NCBI GenBank assembly: GCA_027579435.1
Contig: JANBPK010000721.1
Span: 1-37,636 of the forward strand
Length of the DNA stretch: 37,636 bases
Direction of reading: 5' to 3'
From: Candolleomyces eurysporus
Lineage: Eukaryota > Basidiomycota > Agaricomycetes > Agaricales > Psathyrellaceae
Each line of letters begins with the position of its first letter. Within the stretch, counting starts at the first letter, position 1. The translations under genes and the position numbers were made by a program. This document shows positions 10,643-20,046 of this stretch, piece after piece. The notes under the pieces are model-generated. The model made no database searches and was not told where the DNA came from. It saw nothing but the letters and a program-made list of their open reading frames with translations.

Positions 10643-12249
10643 ATGGCCTCCCAGACTGATTCCGTCTCAATATTCGCTGAAGGGACGTTTGAGGAGCAGG
10701 TGCACTACCATACAGTCCATCTTTTATCCCTTTGTAGCTCATAATCTCTTCAATAGATCTTGGAGTTAGCCAACTATGTTGCCCGGAGTCACCCAGAGGA
10801 AGAACGCGCCGCCTTCATCGCCCCGTTCCAAGATGCCTTGAAAGTTGAGGAAGGCCAGAAACCCATTGAGGAGGACCAAGAGAAGCGGAAATCTGTTTTC
10901 AAATCCGTGTTGCAACAGGTGAACGGGTTGGGAGATGGCTCGGAAAAAGGTGCGCCAGTATTGATATTCATTCGAGGTCATAATTTACTGATCTTATTCT
11001 ATAGAGATCGAGGGCTTTTTCAACCTTCTCTACGCTCATCTATTTTCCCTTTTCCCAGTCTCTTCGCCAGAGGGCAATGAATTATTGAGTGGACTCCTTC
11101 AAACCGTTTCATCGTCCTCAGCAGAACGATCGACCATCGCATATCGCGTGTATGTGTTTTTTCATCCTATCTACCAGGGAGGAGAAACTCAATCATGATT
11201 TTCCAGCCTTTCCAACCTCTTTAATTCTCTTCCCCGAACCTCGCCTCTCCGAAAGCTCGTCTACTCAACACTCCTACAACTCGCAGCCGCAAATGACGAT
11301 CTCGACGGACTGCAACTCTCAAAATCCGAAGTCACAAAGTGGCTCTCAGAGTGGGACATCTCAGATGACGAAAAATCATCCTTCTTGAAGTCTCTCGTCG
11401 ATGCATTCGCCAAAGCAGGGCAACCGTATGTCGTTTTCTTTCGTCAATACCAATAGATCAAGCGTCCTTATCTAATCTCTCCAGAGTTCAATCATATCAA
11501 TACTCCCTGGTCTACGTCCAAGAACTCCCTCCCAGCTCGGACGCTGCTAAATCTGCTGCTGTTCAGCTCATCTCGGACGCACTCCGTCTACCTGATACCT
11601 TCGACTTTGACTCTCTCTTTAAGCTTGATGCAGTCGTTGCTGCGAAGGATCACGAGCTCTTCTCCCTCCTCCAGGTGTTCCTGAACGGTGGCCTTGCAGA
11701 GTTCAGCGCTTGGCAGTCAAGCCATGGTGGTGCTCTTGAGAAATACAGTAATTTTATCTGAGATACGTGTTTTCGAAGATGTCGTTGGCTGATTTGTATC
11801 GTTTAGATCTCGACCTTGCCCAGTTGCAACGAAAAATCCGCCTCCTGGCGCTCGCTTCGCTCAGCTCTCAATACGTCGGCCAACAGTTGTCCTACGCCAA
11901 GATCGCTGAAACTCTCCAAGTCGAGGTTTCGGAGGTCGAGAAGTGGGTTATCGATGGTACGTTGCCAATTTATCAAGCCCCCAGAAAAACCATTTTAAAA
12001 CACCTCTGCTCTTGCTCATATACAGTCATCCGCGCCGGCCTCGTCTGGGGCAAACTCTCACAAAACACCCAAAGCCTCTTCGTCACGCGCGCTACCTCNC
12101 GTACCTTTGGCCGCGAGCAATGGGAGCTTTTGGAGAAGAGGCTGGTGGCGTGGAAGTCTGGACTCGCTGGTGTTTTGGAGGTCGTTGCGAATGCGAAGCG
12201 TGTTGGAGGCCATGCGCCTGCTCAACAGGCACAGGCGGCTTCAGCTTAG
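10643..12249 (+). CDS. eIF3 subunit M (PCI domain)
   Basis: eIF3m is a PCI-domain subunit of translation initiation factor 3, which binds the 40S ribosome. Seven exons: 10643-10699, 10757-10949, 11005-11149, 11207-11425, 11485-11747, 11807-11956 and 12026-12249, all GT-AG, summing to 416 aa. Recognised stretches are SVSIFAEGTFEEQ, SHPEEERAAFIAPFQDALKV, EIEGFFNLLYAHLFSLFP, SKSEVTKWLSEWDISDDEK, LPDTFDFDSLFKLDAVVAAK, and the PCI winged-helix part LSYAKIAETLQVEVSEVEKW followed by IRAGLVWGKLSQ and FGREQWELLEKRLVAWKSGL. Length and order fit the fungal family. It is the only housekeeping gene inside the secreted-protein stretch. Its last exon was duplicated to 16.2 kb, where it has decayed. Confidence 0.94.
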
Positions 12250-12481
12250 ATGGGGCTAGCTTTCCTCCCAAAATCCTACGACTTCGACTGTGTAAAATAC
12301 CCTGCATTTTTGGGGAATATCGACGTTTCTTTTGCTCTTGAGACCCCGTGCTGCAGATGATAACATTCCCAAGTTCCGGACTGGGTAGCAACACTTGTTA
12401 AATTAGTTGCTTGAGCTATGGTGCTTCCACGTCAACATTTCCTTCAGCGTGAGCAAGCTGAAGCTCCGAGGCCAGTAACTA
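11997..12481 (+). repeat. Left copy of a diverged direct duplication (eIF3m/sedolisin junction)
   Basis: This segment, from the end of the last eIF3m intron through the eIF3m stop to a broken sedolisin 3' end, aligns by eye with 16194-16634 in the same orientation. Shared pieces include GGGAGCTTTTGGAGAAGAGG, CTGCAGATGATAAC and CCAGTAACTA in the same order. Here eIF3m is intact and the sedolisin end is a relic. The two copies flank about 3.7 kb. Confidence 0.85.
12426..12478 (-). pseudogene. Relic of a sedolisin last exon
   Basis: On the minus strand, after a preserved acceptor TTATTAG, the sequence opens TTACTGGCCTCGGAGC and then reads GCTGAAGGAAATGTTGACG. It matches the last exon of sedolisin B ([12 protein letters not shown], then a terminal EILT) but is out of frame after VTGLG and has internal stops. 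No upstream sedolisin exon can be found beyond 12490, so only the 3' tip survives, convergent to eIF3m exactly as sedolisin B faces the eIF3m fragment at 16.4 kb. Confidence 0.75.
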
Positions 12482-14109
12482 ATAAATTCACCGCCGTAAG
12501 CATCTGCCAGAGCTGCGCATTTACCCGCCGTCTGTCGCGGATATACTGTACGGGGTGTTGTGCGTTTTCCCGTCAAGTATCTCAACACTACCCACGAGAG
12601 GTACCAACAGCTGAAAAAGTACTGACAGACATCTCAGCGCTAGCATCATGCTTCTCTGAGTACCCTCGGATGACTTCCTATGGGGGGTTTGTATCATTGC
12701 TGCCATCCGAGTCGGACGATGCAGAATCCGTCGATGACTGTAAAGGCCATAATTCCATATTCACTGTGGATTGCTAGATCTCATGCAGACCATTTTGATC
12801 AATTGTTATTGTGAGCAGAGAGGTCAGGGAGGGACTCCGCATTCATCGTAGTAGGGGCGCCAGGACCCGACTCGACTTAAGGAGGGTCCGTCCGACTCTG
12901 GTGCTCTCAGCCAAATTTCGGTACCTTACTTTTCTTACCCACCTCGAGGTCGCCTTTTCACCTCACCGTGCTCTGATATGGATGGTGGTCGAAGAATAGT
13001 TGTGTGCATACATCCAAGGTAAAATTACTGGTAGATGTGTAGAACCCACGCCTGGCAATGTTTGGTCACCACGTCGTGACCAAACATCGCGTCCCCAAGT
13101 TGAATGAAATCTTAAAGAATATATTTTCTCTCCGTCGACTCGTCTCTCTGGCGCGCTGGGCTCAGTCTAACGCTTGTCTCGTGGTTTCTTTGACGTCCAA
13201 CGCACCCGCCTGCCGTTCAGCATCTTCGCATGGCTAGGCTGGCTTTCCTCACAGGCATCCGCTGGCTCTCGGACAAAGCACAAGGATCGTGTATCACATG
13301 TATCCTTGCTCCTTCCTCTCTGGTACGACTGACGAGATCGACAGACTCATCTTGCAGGAGTATTTTTGCTACAAAATTCTTCCCCAGACAAAGTGTGGGG
13401 TCAGGGACCATATTCATTCGGTCTTCCGTCTATGGAGGATCATCATTTCATCTCCCATTACTATTAATATGCATGCAACTGCTTGACTGAACTGCTGAAC
13501 TGAATAGGAATCGAGCGGATTCGCCAAAGAAATCCTACTGGACAATCTACTTGAACATCTGACTCGCTTGTGCCTTTTTCCGCAGTCGAATATCTGACTT
13601 CGTCGAGCGCTTCTACCGAGCTCCGCATAGCGCCGAAACCAAAGCGCCAAAGTCAAAAAATTGGGCGAGAAGTGACTGACTGGATAAAGGAATAATACCT
13701 CGATCCTATTCTGCAGTACTTGCTCACCCTCAGTACAGGACGATACTAGGGTTTTGAGTCGGTGTCGGTATGTACCTCGTTCCTCACCAATACATTGTCC
13801 CCGCTCTTTTCTTTGAAAGGAACAAGGACAGTGGGAGTTTATCGAGGTAACTCTCCTTCAAGTTCGTCCTCCGTGATCGTCGTTTGACTTTTGAATGGCA
13901 TAGATAGGCATCTCCGACCAAGTGCCAGTCCGTTGACTTGGGTGCACCGGAGTTGTGCTCAAAGGGCTTTTCACAGNCAATTTGTGTCTCTTGCATTGAA
14001 AGCATCCACCTAGGCTCGCAGAGCCAGTGGACAGTTTCTCACTCATCATCGCCCGATGGTACTAGCAACCGTCGACCACTCGATACGTTCAAGGTTCGCC
14101 TGAGGGGTG
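12482..14109. other. Gene-free spacer inside the duplicated interval
   Basis: About 1.6 kb without a supportable gene. Open frames here reach 119 codons but lack recognisable motifs, codon pattern or splice-linked partners. The only structured element is a perfect 12-bp hairpin at 13058-13087. I see no terminal inverted repeats or transposase remnants. Confidence 0.5.
13058..13087. repeat. Perfect 12-bp inverted repeat (hairpin)
   Basis: ATGTTTGGTCAC at 13058-13069 is followed by a 6-nt loop CACGTC and its exact complement GTGACCAAACAT at 13076-13087. It lies in gene-free DNA with no T-run after it. It could be a protein-binding palindrome or a remnant of a mobile element; its function is unknown. 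Confidence 0.8.
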
Positions 14110-14116
14110 TATAAAA
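14110..14116 (+). promoter_or_regulatory. TATA box of the intronless secreted protein gene
   Basis: TATAAAA within GTGTATAAAATCC, 162 nt upstream of the ATG at 14272. Transcription would be expected to start near 14140, leaving a leader of about 130 nt that includes the likely intron at 14191-14244. Confidence 0.65.
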
Positions 14117-14190
14117 TCCAGACGAGGACTCTCCCTTTCTTTCAGCCTCAGAAAGAAGCCCCGCAGTGAACACCACAACTCAATCTTCAA

Positions 14191-14244
14191 GTAGGTTTTC
14201 TACTTGGTTCATCGAAATTAGAGCGATCTAACACGTTCTCCTAG
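14191..14244 (+). other. Probable 5'-UTR intron
   Basis: A 54-nt GT-AG segment: donor GTAGGT, branch-like CTAAC in GATCTAACAC, acceptor TTCTCCTAG. It lies between the TATA box and the ATG at 14272, so splicing would not change the protein. Size and signals match coding introns elsewhere in the window. Confidence 0.5.
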
Positions 14245-14271
14245 CAAGCACGCTTATTCCTGGCTTTAGCC

Positions 14272-16032
14272 ATGGTCCAAATGCTTCTCGTTTCTCTCGT
14301 CTCGCTCGCAACTCTCGTTGCTGGGTCATGGGTTGACCTCGACCCAAAGTTACTACCCACCATCGAGGGCTCGCTCCCAGTCTTCCGACTGGGTTCGCCC
14401 AACTTCTTACCAATCAGTCTCCTCAACTCCATCGTCGGAAACGTTGTTCCCAACGTCACCTTCAACGACGGAGCCAGCAACATCACCGCGTACAGCGGTG
14501 AGGTCCTCGCTGGGCTCGTCAACAAGGAGACTGGAGAGACCAGTATCTACGGCGACTACGCTTCCATCCCTCCAGCGACAACTGGCATAGACGTCGGGAA
14601 GGCCCTTGCCTTCGTCAAGCCTGGCTCTGCTGGTTTTCCCGCTGACGATACGACTATCAGCATCGTAAAAGGACCCACCCTAAGGGGTGCGACCCTGCAC
14701 GTCGACCAGAACGATCCCACCGAGGAGGCCACCTACCTGACGCAGGGCTTCGTCCAGCGCTCCATTAAGGCAAGGAACGGGGTGCTGTACCCCGTCTGTG
14801 GACCTGGAAGCCAAGCAACCTTTGGTGTTGGTGCCGACAATAAGGTTGTTTCGGTTTCGTATCTCTGGAAGCCAGCCAAGATAAGTGGACAGGAGATCAA
14901 GCCCAACAGCACCAAGATAGCCGTCGATACCATCAAAGCAGCCTTGCTTGCTTGGACGACCGGAGATGAAGGTGTCGGCGTGTATGAGATCGACGTTTGC
15001 TTCTACGATTCGGGCGTGTCGTTCCTTCAACCGGTCTACCGAGTCTTGGCTCAGACGCATTTGGCCAGGGACGGCTCTTCAACCGTGAACGCGAACCGAC
15101 TTTTACACTACTTCCCCATCGGTGCTGGGAGCCCCGAACCTCTCCCCAACGTCTTCCCCGATAATTCCACCTCCGACGGCGTCCCCGGCGAACCTCAGGG
15201 TAACGTCACCGCCAGATCCCTCTCCGAAGAGCTCGACGCCCGAAGTTCCCCCATCCAAGCTCGCGGGGTCAAACCAGAAATCAAAGTGGGCCGATACATC
15301 GTCCGCAACGACAGCTCCGAAGCCTCATTCCTCTACAACGCACGCGGGTTCTGGTCAAACCTCGCCTCCTCAAGCGTTTTCGCATTCCAAAACACCCAGT
15401 TCTATTGGCACTACCCTTTCATCTACGGGAGCAGCGCGAATACGTATATCAACGACGTCCACCTCGCGTTGACCGAAGCGCACGGAGCGTTCCACCTCTT
15501 TACTACCTTATCCAACTGCTGCGACGTCGTTAGGATTCCGCGGGACTTGCAGTCTACTGGGTACGGCACAGCCGCTGGTGGGCACGGTGGCCGGTTCAGG
15601 TTGGGATTCTGGATTATCAACGCCTGCGAATTTATGCCCACCTCCCTGGACTTCACGCTTCTCGAGCCTACTCTGGCCCAGCGCAAGGCTCGGGCTTTCG
15701 ATCCCTGGCGACCCGTCCTCGCAGGTGGTATGTATGGGATTATGAGCTGGAGGACGTCCCCGTTCTTCGCTGATAATGTCCCTCAAACCGTCGCCAGCCT
15801 CATTGGCCAGGGACGCGGTGTCGTCTCGTCGTGGTTGTGGGCTGCTGCGACGGATCCGGTTTACAGGCGCTCGTCGATGTATATCGGCCAGACTTCTCGT
15901 ATGAATCAGCCCCATGGGCGGGCGGCGTCCATTTATCCTTGTGATAGGGCTAATTCGAATGTGTTGCAAACGGTGGAGCTCGGGAGGCCGACGTGTCTCG
16001 AGATGAGGTACTATGATAATACCGTCTGGTAA
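14272..16032 (+). CDS. Secreted intronless protein, DUF6345-like, possible clan-CD cysteine peptidase fold
   Basis: A single uninterrupted 586-aa frame. A signal peptide (MVQMLLVSLVSLATLVAGS) is followed by a roughly 300-residue N-terminal region, a Ser/Pro/acidic linker near 295-330 that may be a processing site, and a C-terminal domain. That domain contains DVHLALTEAHG (His404-Gly405) and LGFWIINACEF (Cys452). Hydrophobic strand then His-Gly, and about 48 residues later hydrophobic strand then Ala-Cys, is the catalytic layout of clan CD peptidases such as caspase, legumain and gingipain. The tail (GGMYGIMSWRTSPFF, VVSSWLWAA) resembles, from memory, uncharacterised DUF6345-type proteins of bacteria and fungi. 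Activity is inferred, not known. All other complete genes here have coding introns, so absence of any is notable and would fit acquisition from bacteria or a retrocopy. It lies between the two duplicated segments and ahead of sedolisin B, which is on the opposite strand. Confidence 0.7.
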   Translation: MVQMLLVSLVSLATLVAGSWVDLDPKLLPTIEGSLPVFRLGSPNFLPISLLNSIVGNVVPNVTFNDGASNITAYSGEVLAGLVNKETGETSIYGDYASIPPATTGIDVGKALAFVKPGSAGFPADDTTISIVKGPTLRGATLHVDQNDPTEEATYLTQGFVQRSIKARNGVLYPVCGPGSQATFGVGADNKVVSVSYLWKPAKISGQEIKPNSTKIAVDTIKAALLAWTTGDEGVGVYEIDVCFYDSGVSFLQPVYRVLAQTHLARDGSSTVNANRLLHYFPIGAGSPEPLPNVFPDNSTSDGVPGEPQGNVTARSLSEELDARSSPIQARGVKPEIKVGRYIVRNDSSEASFLYNARGFWSNLASSSVFAFQNTQFYWHYPFIYGSSANTYINDVHLALTEAHGAFHLFTTLSNCCDVVRIPRDLQSTGYGTAAGGHGGRFRLGFWIINACEFMPTSLDFTLLEPTLAQRKARAFDPWRPVLAGGMYGIMSWRTSPFFADNVPQTVASLIGQGRGVVSSWLWAAATDPVYRRSSMYIGQTSRMNQPHGRAASIYPCDRANSNVLQTVELGRPTCLEMRYYDNTVW

Positions 16033-16193
16033 CTTCGCAGTTTCTATGTAGGGTATTAGACCCTGTTCAATTTTCTTAGTGGTTCGAAGTGTATCTGTGT
16101 TGTCCTAGACCACGACTTTCCGTGGTCCTCGTATGAGTTTGTAATTGTATTAGTGTTGCTCTTCAGTCAATATCAAAGGCTATGAAAGATNCG

Positions 16194-16438
16194 AAGACAC
16201 ATCTTCTGGTTTTCANTCANCAGCGCTGGCCTCGTCTCGGTACACAAACTCTCGCAAAAAACCCAAAGCCTCTTCGTCACACGTGCTGCCTCTCGGNCCT
16301 TTGGCCACGAANAATGGGAGCTTTTGGAGAAGAGGCTGTTGATACGGAAGTCTACTTGCTAGTGTTTTGGGGGCCGTTGCCAACGCGAAGCGTCTTGCAG
16401 GCGGTGCGCCCGCCCNGACACAGGCNGTTTCAGCTTAG
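16194..16438 (+). pseudogene. Decayed fragment of eIF3m last exon
   Basis: The translation follows eIF3m exon 7: AGLVSVHKLSQKTQSLFVTR, then WELLEKRLLIRKS. The frame then breaks and resumes as SVLGAVANAKRLAGGAPA, ending VSA and a stop at the same place as the intact gene. The frameshift, absence of exons 1-6 and poor splice context make it non-functional. It faces the 3' end of sedolisin B. Confidence 0.85.
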
Positions 16439-16634
16439 ATCTATCGCAAAATCNCTGACGTTTCTTTANNNANTCTTGAACGTTTGAACTNTGANACTGC
16501 AGATGATAACTTTCTCGAGTTGCGTAGTACTATGGAAGACAACATTTGCTAAATCNCTTTGCTTGACATATNGTGCTGCTACGTCAATATTTCNTTCAGC
16601 TTGAGGAAGTCCGGAGTCCCGAGACCAGTAACTA
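16194..16634 (+). repeat. Right copy of the diverged direct duplication
   Basis: Counterpart of 11997-12481. It begins in the 3' part of the last eIF3m intron, crosses the broken eIF3m last exon and its 3' flank (shared CTGCAGATGATAAC near 16497), and ends in the intact last exon of sedolisin B at the acceptor CTAG. It carries many Ns, whereas the left copy has one, so this copy is highly polymorphic. Confidence 0.85.
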
Positions 16635-19109
16635 GGCGATTGTCATTAGCACNCAAAAAACCACTATTTGAAAAAGGCATGCTTACTTGGATCCCATCCT
16701 TCCGTCGACTACCAAATNCAATCCGTTTCATCAGCTCTCNTCCCATTATCANGCCAAACACAAACGACTGGATATCACTCACATTGAANCCAGTAGTCCC
16801 ACACCCAGGGTTACTATGCCCCCCAGTAATATCGTTCAACCCGGCGTACCCTTTNGCNTACAAGACGGGGTTCAAGAAACCTAGAGGCCTGCGACCTTTA
16901 GCGAGACGAGCGTCGTTNAGGAGGGCGACGACGGCTGCGAATGCGGGTGAGGAGGCAGAGGTTCCGCCGATAGGGAAGGCTACGCCGCCTACATAGACCC
17001 GGAAGTTGGTTGCTTGGGCTGCTACGTCAGGGAAGCCCTGTATGTTATATTTTAATAAGGCAGATCTGTCACGAAGAAGAGAACTCGGGAGGGGTGTACT
17101 TACGCGACCGGCCCTGGATGCACGAATGGTAAGACAGATATTCAGGCGAGTATTAGGTTCAAGTNCTTACGGATTATANAGATCCTTGTAAAGATCCGTT
17201 GGAATCGTCTTNAACCATTGCTTTATATGTCNGTCTTGGTATGCTGGTCTCGGCCACTGAGTAGAAAGTCGTCAGGAAAGCAAAGTCACGCTCAATCAGT
17301 ACGAGACANNCNNTCACGTAGTCGCTGAACCCNCCTCCAGAGAAAAAGACAGAAATCTCCGGAACACTAGTTGTGCCTCCAACAGAAGTAACACTGATAA
17401 TATCGAAGCTGGTTAATTCTGAGACTTTGACTTCGAGCTAATTCACNTACTATGGGCACCTGTTCAAGGAAGGCATTTAGAGATGAGAAACTTTTGAAGG
17501 ATGAAGAATAAGGGAAGATCTCATTACTCACGTTGTCGGGAAGGTAGGCAAGAACCGAGTGATATTCCTACCGTCGTTAGTCCTGCATCGGTGCCTTTCT
17601 GGGTCGTCCCATCCGTCTCCAACGCCACCATCTCCAGAGGCGAAGATGAGGGATACCCCTCGTGCACTTAATTGGGCGAAACTGTTGCAAACTCGTCTAG
17701 CGTACGCCTCGGGTACTTGGGAGTCACGTATCNGTGTGAGCAGCGCAGNGGGATTCTGAAGAGAAATATATTTACCTGTTTGTTCGGGTTCTCCGTAGCT
17801 CGTCGAGATCACGTACGGGACGGTCTTTTGCTTCAGGACGAAGTCTACCCACTAGCCATCAGGTCAGACTCGTCCAGACGTGTTAACTCTGAGATGCGAC
17901 TCACTTCGGCATAGGGTTCTAATAAGNNGNACATGTCNACATGTCAGCACCTCTCCAGCAANGAGTCAAACAGAGAGACACACCGTTCGTATTCTCGGGA
18001 GTCGTCAAGTCAGGTTTGAAAGGTGGTCTCCCACCCGTAGTCCAATACGTTCCAGGAACTGGATGCGCAAGCCCAAACGCAAACTGGACGTCAAGGTTTG
18101 CCTCGAACCCGGCCTCTTCAGGTGCTTGGGGGTTCAGCCCTCCGCTGACAGGAATGACCTCAAAGGTCGAGTTAACAGCTTCTGGGACCTGTTCTTCATA
18201 NAACAACCGNAGGTCTGCGAAATTCGCAAACTGTTCGAGGTACCCTGTGATACCGATCGAATTCTTCTCGGTTGCCTTTTGGACGTAGCCGCCCGTGTTG
18301 TACAGCTGCTGAAGACACGAGATGGTGATNTCAGTGCTGCAGGATGGGTCCACGGCTGCGAGACGCGCGTTGCTGGCTCTGGCAGGTGGTTTGTATGTGA
18401 TTGCCGCCTTTTTCTCTGNCTCTGGCCAGTGGATGGTAGATTTCATAGCGTTGAAGCGCGANAACATGGTGGTGGGCTGGATGACCTCGATGTGGTCGTG
18501 AAGCTCCTCTGGGAGACTGTAACTCGTCGTCCGAACCAGTTTGTCTCCAGACTCTTCATGTTTCCAGATGTGATATTTCTGTCAGAANTAAANGTCGACG
18601 TAAAATAANGATCAGTATCAGANCTTCTTGACTCTNCGAGTTGCACAGTGAGAAGACAGNCTCACCGTTCGGAGCATCTGTTCCGCAATCTTGACTGGCA
18701 CCTTAATCGAAACCCAATCTTTCGCGGGAGAACGATCAAGTTCAATTTCCTTGAACCCGTGAGCCTTCAACCATGCATTCACCATCTTCAAGCTCTCAGG
18801 AGGTGGAGCAACCAATTCTTCAACTTCCTCCTTGGACAAATGCTGGCCATACCGACTATGGTCCGGGTCGCTGACCTCGAAGAGGTGTTGCTCCAAGGCT
18901 TCGAAATTGCTCTGAGGGAGTCCCACGCGGAGCGAAATGGTATGGTCCGGGGGCGCTTCGCCAACAAGCGTCCAGCCAACGGGAGGCCGGAGGAGGGCCT
19001 CTTTGACCTTATACTCCTTGAAGTCGTAGCGTTGGGCGGCACCACTGGGAATGGCCCAGGCCTGGCCAACGAGGAGGACCAACGTCAAGAGTTTGCGGAA
19101 GGGCAGCAT
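16579..19109 (-). CDS. Sedolisin B, secreted tripeptidyl-peptidase-like serine protease (S53)
   Basis: Paralogue of the 601-aa enzyme at 7677-10090. Twelve exons: 19109-18666, 18578-17984, 17918-17905, 17851-17776, 17715-17532, 17459-17451, 17393-17318, 17256-17171, 17113-17104, 17037-16783, 16708-16687 and 16631-16579. Lengths sum to 607 aa in frame. A signal peptide ([19 protein letters not shown]) precedes the prodomain ([36 protein letters not shown]). Catalytic residues: Glu307 and Asp311 in [10 protein letters not shown], oxyanion Asp405 in [10 protein letters not shown], Ser525 in [10 protein letters not shown]. Calcium-site pieces are LNDITGG and STEGWDPITGLG. Exons of 14, 9, 10 and 22 nt are required to keep the conserved sequence in frame. 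Several Ns fall in introns, including one in the donor after the 9-nt exon. An upstream in-frame ATG at 19172 exists; 19109 is preferred because it starts a clean signal peptide. Confidence 0.9.
16687..16708 (-). other. 22-nt microexon of sedolisin B
   Basis: The coding-strand exon runs from TCGACGG to GATCCAA, between acceptor GGTAG and donor GTAAGC. It encodes STEGWDP plus one base and restores the conserved GFN-(S/A)T(E/A)GWDP-(I/V)TGLGT segment. In sedolisin A this stretch is part of a 284-nt exon. Confidence 0.8.
17104..17113 (-). other. 10-nt microexon of sedolisin B
   Basis: GGCCGGTCGC lies between acceptor CATCCAG and donor GTAAGT. With the preceding CC it reads P-A-G-R and continues into GFPDVAAQ, matching [12 protein letters not shown] in sedolisin A. 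Skipping it would shift the frame just before the catalytic serine. Confidence 0.78.
17451..17459 (-). other. 9-nt microexon of sedolisin B
   Basis: GTGCCCATA lies between acceptor TTGAACAG and donor GTANGT. It splices to give FPTT-CPY-VTSVGGT. Position, length and phase are identical to the 9-nt exon at 8471-8479 in sedolisin A, so it predates their duplication. Confidence 0.85.
17905..17918 (-). other. 14-nt microexon of sedolisin B
   Basis: AACCCTATGCCGAA lies between acceptor TTATTAG and donor GTGAGT. It encodes the EPYAE part of NTNEPYAEWVDF; in sedolisin A the matching EPYADWLDF is split by only one intron, so the intron after this exon is specific to B. Confidence 0.8.
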
Positions 19110-20046
19110 GTTCGAGAGAAGGGCGCGCACTGCAGGGAAAAGAGGGCCCAGTGGCACCTTGGTTGCGGTCAACGTGCTTTTAAAGCCTTGCGAAGCACCT
19201 GCAAGACATCAAAGGAAGTCTTGATCATGAGGAAGATCTGGCCGAGCGCTGAGAAGATTATTACTGTAGCAATCCTTGGTGTCAAGTNTCCGCTCGTACT
19301 AGTTTAGGACTTATCACAAAACAGCATGACTACGGCTAGTCGTGTGTCAACATCGACGTAACCTCCATGTCGGATCTCTNCTGGAGGAACCCGCAGCATA
19401 CTNTGCTCAACAAAAANAATTNTGAGATATAACCATGCATGGTGAGACTTCGGATTTTATACGCACTTGGCTGAAGATGTGTCAAATCTGGGAAAAAATA
19501 GAAGAGTACAAGCCAGTTGTGGGCATNAACCATCCCGAGTGACGCTATATTTCCGAGAATTCCATTTCTACAACAATTATCACAGTTCCATAGGTTCCAG
19601 GCTTTATCCGAGCACCTCGGGCGCGTCAGACTNNTTNGTACCTGCATCAAATATTTGCTGAGNGGTTATGAAAAACAGTCTTCGAATATTCATCTTTGAT
19701 CATTCGTTCTGCATATAGGGATCTCGTATCATGCAGGAAGGTGGATGACGAGATAAAATAGTCCTTCTGACAGGATCTCGTGGATGATTCGGCGATAGTT
19801 CGACCTGCATTATGGGCAGGGAAAAGGATGAATGGAGAAAGGGCATGACCTTATATGGAAGCGCTGGTGCGTCGCTTGTCAGATTGTCAGTAAGAGCGAG
19901 AATGGCTAGAAGGGAGATNGGAACCTGTGCAGAGATGCGACCGTTCAACCCCAAGAATCCCACATGGAAGCGTTATTTTAGGCCATTTCCTTAATGACCA
20001 GCCGGGAACATAAAAGTTGATGGATGGAATGTTTTGTTTCGACTCC
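19110..20046. other. Intergenic region upstream of sedolisin B
   Basis: About 940 bp containing the sedolisin B promoter and the 3' flank of the CBM1 gene. Both strands have frames of 60-104 codons with Ns and no recognisable content. I see no repeat or RNA gene. Confidence 0.5.
19177..19184 (-). promoter_or_regulatory. Possible TATA-like element of sedolisin B
   Basis: The coding strand reads GGCTTTAAAAGC about 68-75 nt upstream of the ATG at 19109, the same distance as the clear TATA box of sedolisin A. The match is weaker. Confidence 0.35.

Noticed and set aside
12418..12777. 119-codon plus-strand frame downstream of eIF3m
   Set aside because: It runs antisense through the sedolisin relic and has no recognisable content, so it is a chance frame in decaying DNA.
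13784..14049. Minus-strand frame with a CxxC (GGCFQCKRHK) considered as a zinc-finger gene
   Set aside because: Only one Cys pair, an internal N, no supporting exons, and it lies in the promoter of the intronless gene.
11997..16634. The duplicated segments considered as long terminal repeats of a retroelement
   Set aside because: They contain gene 3' ends rather than TG...CA termini, and the interval has no reverse transcriptase, integrase or primer-binding site.
19700..19963. Minus-strand 87-codon frame with a hydrophobic stretch, considered as a small secreted protein
   Set aside because: The hydrophobic segment is not N-terminal enough for a signal peptide, an N interrupts it, and there is no promoter or conserved ending.
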